Origin: Hoplostethus atlanticus
Taxonomy: Eukaryota; Chordata; Actinopteri; Trachichthyiformes; Trachichthyidae
DNA: 64,000 nucleotides
Assembly: GCA_034670405.1 (NCBI GenBank)
Contig: JAXDDX010000011.1
Span: 3,058,501 to 3,122,500 of the forward strand
Direction: 5' to 3'
Shown: positions 52,162 through 63,300 of the stretch, one piece after another
Layout of the letters: the number at the start of each line of letters is the position of its first letter
How positions within the stretch are numbered: position 1 is the stretch's first letter
Position numbers and translations under genes: made by a program
Notes under the pieces: generated by a model
The model's input: only the letters and a program-made list of their open reading frames with translations
Databases searched by the model: none
Told to the model about the DNA's origin: nothing

Positions 52162-55100
52162 CTCCGTCCGATTATAGAGAAGGAGAAATACTGAGATCGT
52201 CTGACTCCCTGACATTGGCAGGAAGCTTGTTCCAAAGGAAGGGGGCCCAATAGGAAAAACCCTCTGTCCCCAGCTGTGTTTTCATACAAATACATGCTGT
52301 GAGTGGAGAGTATACGCACAGGCTTGGCAAAAGGGAAAGGTGCAGGGCCATGGGATGCTTTGTAAGTTGGACGTAGGCCTTTATAATCAACATGTGCATT
52401 TACAGGAAGCCAGTGAATACAGACTGAGACCAGGAAAGGTGTTTCTGGTTTGCTTGAGTATTCTTGTGGCTGCAGTTTTGAATAAGTTGGATATGGAGTG
52501 GAGCTGGGAAAGCCAGAGAATAGTGTATTGCAGTTGTTATTATTAGTATAGTATAATGTTATTATACTTATTATTATTGGTATTATTATGGTTTATAATA
52601 TGTTGACTTTCTCTTGAGCTTTACACCATTGTGTACAAAAAGAAGAGCAAGTTCCTTATATGGACTTGCAAGCCCTTTTGCAGAAGCCATGTCTCAATTG
52701 TTACAAAATCCATCTTTAACCTGACTGACTGATATAACAGCTAAAATTAATAAAGCATCCTCAAGTCACCTAGTCCATCTAGTTCATGGAAGGAGCAGGG
52801 CCTCCTCATATTTTGCACACTACGTTCATAATGCTATCGCTACTCTAACCTGGAGCTGCTTCAGCTGGGTGTCCTTGGTGGCTCTGTTTGACCTCCGATG
52901 ACCTCTGATGTTAGCCTTTCTCTCCGTCTCCTCCAGCCACTGGGCCAGGCTCAGGAACCTCTGGCCCATCTGCCTCAGTCTGGCCAGGGTAGAGCTCAGC
53001 TGGGCCTGAGTCTCCTCCAGACGGTCCTGGTAGGCCCCCCACTCCCGCTGAGCGGTGTCCAGGGCTCGGTCCTCGATCTGGGGAACACCCCAGGGGATTA
53101 CTCTCTCTCTACTGGTCAGCACAGAGGACAGCAGAGACTGGCCCTCTGAGCAGCGGTCCTGCAGGAGCTATGAGGGGAAACAAAGGGAGAGGAAAAAAGT
53201 TTAAATGTAGATGAAGGGGAGGCGACAAGTTAAAGATATTTTTGAAGCTTTGAGACAGTTGAGATATTGTCACAGTGCAACACAATATTAGGAAGGTGTT
53301 CCTTATATTTGTGAACCAAGTGTATGTGATAATCACAATTACACATGAGACTTCACAGTGTTATTACCCGTAGTTGTTGCAGTGTCTTCTCTAGTGTATC
53401 CACATTTCCTTCCGGATGGGACAAGGAGGCCAGGCTGGCCTGCTCCTGCTCCAGCCAGTCCTCAAACACGTGTAAACCCCTCTGGTATTCCTGATGGACC
53501 AGAACCAGTTCCTTGGCCTTGCTGACAGCAGCCTGGGAAACAACAGGAAGGAAATACCATTTTCAGCAACAGAGGGGAGTACCACTTCCATTGGTCAGGT
53601 ACAGTGGACACTTTGGATCTTATTGGCAAAAAGAATATTAAATCCTCTTGCCATTTGACCAAATTCGCGAAAAAGAAATCAGGAATGGTTGTGTACTGAA
53701 CACTGTGTTAGGCAATGATTTACAGAAAACAATATGTGAAAGCTGTGTCTCCATATGCTGTATGCTGCATTCTGTTAAAACACAGCTGCTAGTTACTGTT
53801 AATGTTTTGATTTATTTTATTGAACATGTTTTTTAATTGATTGCTTGAACTACCAATACAACATATGTGAATATATGACAGTAAGAAATGAGTTTGAAAT
53901 GTGGACACTAACAGAAGGAGCGCTGCATAGAGGATGGTCAGGTGCTCTTTGGGTGGAGGTAACAGCTGAGTCATAATGTTTCATAATGTTTCATTTCAAT
54001 TAGTTTGTGTTTTTTCTAGGGCATTGTCTGTTTTCTACATTCTACATACTTTCCATCCCTCTTCCATACTTGTCCTGCCATGTGTATCTTTGCATTATTG
54101 TCTTCAGTTTTTATTCTCTTCTACTTTGTCACTCCATTTTGATACCGGACAGGTGTACAACCTTCTCTTTTAAAACTCAGGTTGATTGAGTAATCCCTAG
54201 AATCTGACCATGACCTTATATCTATTATGTTTCCATCTGGTGGAGGTTTCCTATGCATTGTATGTCTGTATTCTTTATCGCCCAGTGGTCAGGTCTGACT
54301 CCACCTATAGTGCTTCCTATATATGCCTTTGTCCTGTGCTGTGCATTGTTCCCTGATGAAGGCCAGACTAGGCCCCGACATGTTGGCAACTTGGCAAATG
54401 AAGTAACATTTTCAAACAAAATCACTCAAATTCAAATAACTACAGAGCAAAAGCAGGACTTAACAAGTGAGTCTGTTGAGGGTAGATACCTTGGCCTTGT
54501 CTTTGAGGATGTTGTATCTACAGTGCAGCTGCTGCACCTCCTGCTGGGTGGTATAATGTTCAGCCATGTTGGAGCCCTTGGTGGCAATGGTCTCCAGGGG
54601 ACTGCTGTGGCTCAACACTTCCTCGTAGAGCAGCTGGAATGAATTAAGCACACAAACACTAACTCTCACACACACACACACAATTACTGAGGTGCACTCA
54701 ACACCACTGGGAAGCTCCCACATGTGAATGTGTGTAACTGGATGCGTGTGAAGCAGGGCGTTGCAGAGTTATGGTGAATATGCTCAGTGAAACAACTCTT
54801 GATGAAGAAACCGTAAAAAAAAAAAAAAATGCTTATAAGACAACCAATTAATCTGTCATATAATCAACTGGAGTCACATTATATGAAATAAATGTTTCCC
54901 ATCATTAGCTTTGACACTGATTATAGTGCTGTCTAGGTGAATGTGGTACCTTGGTCTTTCCCAGGTTAGCGGTCTTGTCTCTCATCTCGGAGTACTGTCT
55001 GTCTGAGCAGCCTAGTGTCTCCTCAACCCGGTCCATCCACAGGATAAACTGACCCACATCTTCCTGGTAACTGGTCCACTGGGACAGAGAGCCCTCCAGC

Positions 55101-58100
55101 TGACTGTTAAAATCAACATGGTGATGTAAACACACAGTAACTAGACGCAGACACACACAACAAACCAACCAACGCCAGCACAAGCTCAACACTGAATTGT
55201 CCCTGTATTGACAACTTTTGCAACCTTTTCAACTGTCTGAAGTAAAACTAGACAGATTGCCTATCTCATCAAATGATTGATTGATTGATTCATGGTCGCA
55301 ACCTTTTACACTGGATGGAGGCAGAGAGCAGGGAGTCCCATGAGTCCTTGAGGTCCTGGATCTGTTTCCGGACAACTGGGACCCCCTCAGCCGAGGTGTT
55401 CCTCTGGACGGCCTCGCCCCGCGTCAGCAACATCTTTAGCTGGATCTCCCTCTCCTGACGAGCCGCCAGCAAGGCCTGCAGACAGAGGAAAACGTACAGC
55501 ATGAGCAATAGAGCTAAAATCTAGCTAGTTTTGTTTTCAACACCCTTAGAGGATTACACCAAGTTTTTAGGAGATTGACCCAAGAACATACAAGAACCAC
55601 AAGAACTTGGTGTATTCCTTTAATGGATCCCAAAGCCTTCTTGTCCCTCCTTACCTCCAGCTGTATCATCCTGTCCTCCAACACGCTCTTGTCAGCGGTG
55701 GGAGAGAGGCAGGTGTTGAGGACCCTCAGGGCTTCACACACCCAGTCTTGGAGCTCTTTAAGGCCCTGGGAGAAAAGGCGGTGCTCCCCTACGATGCGCT
55801 CAATCCTGGAGGACTTGTCCTTGAGAGAGCACGACAAACCACCATAAACACAGTCTGAGTGTCTGAGTGCTTGGAGAGAACAGAGGACATTTCTAGTGCA
55901 CACAACAATATACATCAAACACACCTACAGTGCTTTTTATACTGGCAGAAGCCTCCAGACACTTCCCCCACTCCCACTTCAGACTACAAAAACAATGTTG
56001 TTTTTTTCCCCCCAGACATTACACGTCTTTAAAATCAGGGTAATTGTAGAGTGGAGTAGAGTGGGAACTACAGTAACAACCTACAAGTGGAAATTTCAAA
56101 TGATTCCATTCCTGTTTCCATGTCTGGCAGGGAAGAAGACCTAAAAATAGCACTCGGCTAGCTAGCCGACAAAGTAAATAAATCCCATTCATCATCATTG
56201 GGTCACCCTCATTGTCCTCCGGTGGTGCTTATGCATTCAGTGTAATGTTTTGTTCCACGCCGTATCAAATCAATCATAAGAGTGTGACCGATCTAGAGGG
56301 CGTTTCAAAAAGGTCAGCTCCCAAGCAGTGACACATTTCAACTGTGGCATTTCAGAAGCACCTCGGTGGATAAAGGTAAGCACCACAGCATTGGCCTTTC
56401 TGATGATGAAGCGGCAACCTCGAGGCCTTTTGGAAGCGCGAGAGAAATGATTGCACTCTGACATATCGGTCCTAGACACCGAGATTACTCAGAAACAAAT
56501 GTTTGTACCTGAAGCGTGCCTGTTAGACCAACCGCAATGTATGTGTTGCTGGGGAATAACGCATAACACAGCGAAACACAGTGAAACCTCCAAGAGTGCA
56601 TGCATCAAACAAGGCACATTTCTGCAAGCCAGAGCTTTTTCCCCAAACAAGAGCACAAGGAAGGAGGTAACAGAGGAGTGCCACAGGGGTACGGGGTGGG
56701 AGGAGTGTTACCTTGGTTAAGTTGCTGAGGGCTAGGTACTGTGCTGACAGCTGGGACACACGGTGGACGAAGCCCTTGCCGGCTGCCTGTCCCTCCCAGA
56801 GGCGATGAGCCCTCTCCCTCAGCCTGCCCAGCTCTGCCTCCCGACTGGCCATCTTCTCCAGCACACACTGGGCCAGTATGGAGGAGGAGGAGGAGGAGGA
56901 GGAGATGCAGGGAAAGGATGGTGTGTAGGATAGTTTGAGGATAAAAGCAGAAAGAATGGATGAGAGAAGATTGGAGTGGAGGATTGTGTAAGGAGGGTAT
57001 AGGAATGGGAAGAAGATGGTATTTTGGATGAACATGATGGTGGCCAGATTGTGAAGACAGAAAAGGGAGACGTAAGAGGCATAGACAAGGGATACATGGT
57101 TGGGTTAACAAGAACAGACGGAGCAACAGGAGCACATTAAAATACAGCGATGAAGACGGGGGATAAAGACTGTCTTAAAAAAAAACAGCATCAGCAATAT
57201 TTCTCTTGATGTTCTTTTTTGAACAGGAATACGGCTAGTCAGGTAGACAGCACAGCACAGAACAGAGAGAAGAGACAAGCCCGATAAGATGCTGCAGAGG
57301 TAGGGGGTATATATGTGAAACGGTAAAGAGGATTTTGCCAGCGCAGGTTCAGACACTGAAGCCCGTATTGTATTGTATTGTACAGTAGGTGCTTGGGGCA
57401 GAAATGTAATTGCTTGCGGGGCCAGACAAAAGGCAATGACAAAAAACTACTACAGCAGGCGACTGAGTAAATACAAAAATAGCAACAACGATAAGGGCAG
57501 GGCTTTGAGATGGGCTAGATATATATTTTTTTCCCCTTTGTCAGTTTTATCTTTTTAACGCTCCACGCCTCTCGTCTTTTTTTGTCTCTGCCAGACATAG
57601 CGGGGGCTGTTATCTCATCCTGAAAAGGGCTTTTTTAGCCACGCAGCGTTTCAGCTCTGACAGAAGGAGAATTAATTAGATTTCTGGACTTTTCCTGTGA
57701 CTATTGTGAAGACGAAGCTCTATCTCGATCCACCGGTGCTCGACAGATGTAATTAGGTCCTCCTCTCTTCAACGCTGATTTCAGATTGTGCTTTATAGAT
57801 GCGTATCTTAGGAAGAGCTACAACTACATAGTCTCTTTAGCAAATCCACATAATATTCAATATAGTGTGATGACAAGGTGTACAGATGTAGCAGTTCAGT
57901 AATAGCAGCTGAGATGAGGAATGTAAAAGGAACCCACTCAGAGCATCATAATTCAATTCAACACAATAATTGAACTTTCAGTATAAAATGGCCTGAGGCT
58001 TTACAGAATGTATCTCCACTGGGAAGGCTATAAACAATAAAACATAAACAACTTGGTGGGTTCAATTAATGTTGAGAGAGCCGAGAGGTTCGCCTGTAGC

Positions 58101-59283
58101 TTGTGCATTAGTAACACTCTGAGGCGTATCACCCAGTGGTTTAAGAGTAGAGTCGGTCGAAATGGCTCAGAGCTCCACAGTACCTGCAATTTGCTGAGCT
58201 CCTGTCTCTTGGCTGGGAGGTCGTGCAGCCGAGCGCTGCTCTCCTGAACTCTGACCTCGGTGCCGTTCAGCCAATCCTGGAGCGGCTCGGCGCTGGCCTC
58301 AAAGTCCGTCATCTGAGACTGCAAGTTCTGGCAAAACATGACAGCGCATGACTGGTTAAATATAATGAGAATATTTTGTGATACTGTGATACTGTAGAAA
58401 TAAACCATTCATAATGGTGAAAATAAAAACAAAACACATGTGTCTCCACAGACCACAATTCAGTTGTTTTCCTCCAAGAACCACATGAGAAATAAGGGTT
58501 TTTATTACTGTTACACGTTATACTGTTTTTGTCCCAAATACCACAAACATCTGTGTATGATCAGTGTTATAGGAGACGACAACAGGCACAAAGGCACAGA
58601 AAGACACTGTGCATGGAAATGTATGAACACTTGACACTCTTCTCTTTAATTTAACCTTCATCTATCCAGGAAGTCCCACTGAGATGCAGACGAACCTTTT
58701 TCTTTTGCAGGGGAGAAAGCAGCACCAACACAAACATAAGCGGTAACTGACCTTGAGCGCATTCTCCCTCATCTGCAGGTTAGTCATCAGGCTCTTCCAG
58801 TCTTCTCTCGCGTTTGCCACTTTGGCCTTGATTCCCTCTACTCTGTCTTTGGCCACCACAGCCATCAGCAGCTCCCCGCTGGCCCCTACTGTACTCAGCC
58901 TGGCCTGGCCATGCTCCCTGTCACTCAGGAACTCCTGCGGGGATAACACACAAAGGGACTTTGACTATTTGACACAAAGGGAGGAGGGTGTGAAAGTGGA
59001 AAAACAACAGTGACTGAGTGACAATCCTCCAACTTCTTTGTGTCTTCGGCGTCTGATGACTTGGCTGTGGAGTTGATGAAATCAATATGGCTCGGCCAGC
59101 TGATTTGATTAGGCTGTCTCCAATCTCACTGTACATCACTGAACGCTGTAATTAGGCAAAGTCATTACTAATTCTATGTGCGTGGGCAGAAAGAGGAGGG
59201 GCCTGACCCGGAGAGACAATCACAGATGAGAAAAGTCAGTGAGCCTGAAATGAAATGCGTGGTTTACATAGCGCGCACACACA

Positions 59284-59318
<35 letters not shown>

Positions 59319-59419
59319 CACCCCTCCCTCAAAACTGAGCCGATGACAGTAGCGCAGCAGGGACCACTCCACCATCTGTGCAGTCAGCACATCACTTACA
59401 CACACTAGAGCGCTAGCCC

Positions 59420-59456
<37 letters not shown>

Positions 59457-60352
59457 TACAGTACACCCACACACACGCATAGAAGGTCTGCGTCGTTCTC
59501 TCTCTCTCTCTTTCTCTGTCTTTCTCCTCTCCTTTTACCTCTCTCTCGCCCTCTCTGTCCCTCCTCTGTCCATTCACTGCCTTTTTTCACACTTACCACT
59601 ACGCTCCCCCTGCCAATGTAACAGTATAGCACCAATTAAGCGTGACACAATGGATGTCTACCCCCCGCGCCAGCCCTCCTGGAGGTCAGCCATGTGGAAA
59701 CATTGTTCCACATTCCTCACCGAGTCAATAATAAATAAAACATGACCGCCTCCATATTCCTCTCTTCTCCACGACATCCCCTCTCATCCACTAAAGACAC
59801 ACTAACTCCACTCCACGAAGACTACTAACTCCTGAAGATGCACACAAAGAAACTCCTGAAGAGCGTTTTCCTTTCTTTGGCATCCTTTTAGATTTAAGAC
59901 GATGCAAAAGAAAGAAAATAACCCCTAAAATATAACCTCTAAAACGACATTCTGAAGTTCAGTAGGACATGGCTCTTTCCTATGACCAGAAGATTGATCA
60001 ATGAATTAAGTACAATGTGCACTACACCTGTTCAGAAAAAAATGACAAATGTTATATCAAAATAAAAGTTCAGTGGTATACGAGTGTGGACTTCTTAGTC
60101 CACATGCTCAGCTCACAACTTGTGTAACGTCAATTCCTGGGTGTTTCACTATTAATGAACCTGCATGTATGGACAGGTGTCTGAGAGGTAATTAACCGTC
60201 TGGCGCAGGGACGTCTACCTTAACGGACAAGTCCCTGACTCCTAGACAGGACCCTGGGGAACCTCTAAAGAGGCAGACAGACTGTTACACCTGCCAGCTT
60301 CCCAGAGACGCAGAGAGACAGACACAGAGAGAGAGAGAGAGACAGAGATAGG

Positions 60353-60394
<42 letters not shown>

Positions 60395-63300
60395 AAGAGA
60401 ATGGAAGAGAGACCCTGCTGTGGAGCTTTCACTTATCCCCCTTGGCTGCGTGCCCACCTCCAGCTCATCCAGCCTACAGCAGGTCCTGCATTTCCAACAA
60501 AGCCACCAGAGGACACTCAACAGTGGGCATGTCAACACAGATGCCCCCCGCCCCGAGCGATCTCCCACTGAAAGTGGATTGATTCTTCAACTCTTACATC
60601 ATTTTACTTTTAGCAATTCCCCTCGCTGTAGCACGCTTCGCTTAGCGTGCACATGCACAAGCAACTAAAGGTTCACTCAAGTTTGTAATCAGTGGCTGGG
60701 TTCAACAGCATGGGACGCTTTCTGTGGATTTAGAGTGGACCATGAATTCTGTCTATTGCAAAATTGCTAAAGTCTAAAGTTAGAAGAGGACTTGTGGACG
60801 AGCAGGTCATCCATTTGAATCTTGCAACCACTCTGCCAGCCCACTCAGTCAAATGTTTTCTTATTTTCCTGGGTTAAAGTAATAACCTCTGACATTTTCA
60901 TAAATGTCTGTTCTGCTACTGACGCTACTGATATAACATAGTGATTCAACCTATACCCAGTTCATAAAAGGTGTCAGGTAGGTCTTTCCCAAGAAAAATC
61001 TTCTGGCACACAGGAAGTGATGCGTTTTACGTAACCAGAACATTTTATTGAGAATAAATAGAGGAAAAACTGGGTAGTTAGCATGAGCAGCGATAGCCAC
61101 CGTGGCTGAACAGACACAGAAAAGCGCGGCATCTACAGAAACTCAAACTTCATCAACAGACAATACAAGGAAAAAGACGCCACAGTACTGGACACACTGT
61201 TTGATTGACAAGTGATCTCTGGGAAGTGTGCAGTCCAAAAACACAGCAATGACCGCTCAGCACTACAGATGAATGAATGGATCTCGCAGAGGAAAATAAA
61301 TCTCTTACTTGTATCCTCTGCAGAGCAGCGGATGCTTCGGTGACGCTCTGCGGCACATCGAAGCACTTGGCAGTGCTGATCTTGGCGTTGACCAGCCACT
61401 GTTGGAAGTCCCTCAGGGCCGCACGGAACCTCTGCTCCAACAAGCGCTCCTTATTCTGACACTCTCTGGAGGCACGAAGACTGAGACTGGGGGGACAGAG
61501 GGAAAGAAAAGGATTCAATTGGCTTGGCATTGTGGTTCTGCAGGCTAAGGTGCATTCAATGGCACGTCATGGGTTCAAACCCGACTCATGATCTTTGTTG
61601 GCGGCATCCCCGCTCTCTCTTCTGCCTCTGTGTTGCATCTAATCGGGCAGAAATGTAATTCAAATTTTTTTTTTTTAAAGAAAAGGGAGTCGGTCACTAA
61701 CAGGGAATAGGATGAACGGCAAAAGAGATGGAGGGTTTGCTGTGTACTGCACATAAATGCATATGTATCAAAACAAGGTGGATATACGTGCAGACAGTGT
61801 ACATACAGTACGGGCAACATGGAGAAGGAGGAGATATGGTGGCTTGGGAAATGAGGAGCAATGAGAAATGGGCAGTTGGAGAAATGGAGAAGTGGGTGAA
61901 GTGGAAGGAATGAGAGTTGGGGCTGGGGGCTGGGAGTGGGGGATGGGGGCGAGGGGTACAGCATAGGAGGGAACATACGAGGGGGGTGAGAGTTCAAGAA
62001 GGAGAGATGGAAGGATGACAGGCTGACAATGGAAGAGAAAGGGTGACATAGAGGGAATATGGAAAGATGCCAGGGAAAGGTGAGGAAGCAAAAAGTGAAA
62101 CGGTGTTAAGGGATACTTGACATTTAGAATGTTAGCGGGTTGTATTTCTTTTCAAGGAGCGTATTACATTCTGGGATTTTTTCACGCTGCACATATATCT
62201 TACAGCATTCACCACTGATACCAAGCAGATGGTGTCATGCGCTATGGATTCAATAAACACCAATAATAATACTACAAATATAGATTAAAAAAAACGTATT
62301 TTGAAGAACACCAACAGCCACCAAACTTACATTTTAAATGTTAAAAGTAAAACACTTAAAGCAACATTTTTTGGACAACAGACAATGAATAAAAGAATGA
62401 AAGAACCCAAACCAAGACCCATACTAACAAAGCCACATCTTAAGGTCAAAGGTCAGTGCCATATGGTCAGGTTACATGATTCCACATAGCACTCTTAGGG
62501 GTCAAAAGAGGAGACCATCAAAACATTCATGACACCAATAATAGTTACAGGTAGAACACAAACTACTAATGAGTATAAAAAAACGTCTAAGATAAAAAAA
62601 TATGTAAAATAAGAATTAGTAGTTTACGTATTGATGGACAGTGGGCGGGTGGGGGGGGGGATGGATGGGCAGGCATGAAAAACTGACAACAAGGCACAAA
62701 CACACACACACACACCCTCCAACCCAAACACAGATAAACACACATTCACAGACACACACTTGTACGGGCACTCACACATGCACACAAACACCCTTGAGTT
62801 TTAATGATGCGATGGGGGCATGAAAGGGTAACACAGTGGGGATAGCATGGGTGTGGGAGAAGCACTTTTTTCTGCTGTGACAGACAAAATCCGGCATGAG
62901 CTCAAGAGGAGGGGAGAGGGGGGAGTACTGCCCTTTCCCTCCTTCATCCCTCTCCTCTCCCTCTTTTTTTCCCCTCTGCCTGTCTTTCTCCCCCCCCCCC
63001 CCCCCCCCACCCCTCTATCCGCAGTGCCTAATGCAGGACAGGTGCAAAGAGCACACAGGCCAAGTCTATAAAGACTGAAGAACCAAGAGACTGAAGAGAG
63101 GGGTGCTGTTTTTGCCAATCGCCGACCAAAGCAAATGATCCACCGGAGCATCTCTAACGAGTTGACCTCACTCAAGTTGTCTGCCAATAAATATTAGTCA
63201 CAGGGCTTAGTCATAGTAAATTTAGCTTCAGTTCAAAATTCTACATTCATGCTGGCAGTACACTTGTGTGCGTGCATGTTGTGCACACGGCTATTTGTGT

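Larger units (their letters stand above)
58935..61308. other. Intron 2/3 (2.4 kb)
   Basis: It holds CA runs (59275-59314, 59424-59451) and a (GA)n at 60309-60389. No coding signal. Confidence 0.6.

Noticed and set aside
56523-57135. Long overlapping minus-strand frames around exon 5
   Set aside because: Only 56712-56867 has homology and splice borders; the rest is intron read-through over a GGA triplet tract.
61571-61582. tRNA gene suggested by a perfect B box
   Set aside because: No cloverleaf can be drawn and the following sequence is a SINE body, so it is a retroposon and not a functional tRNA.
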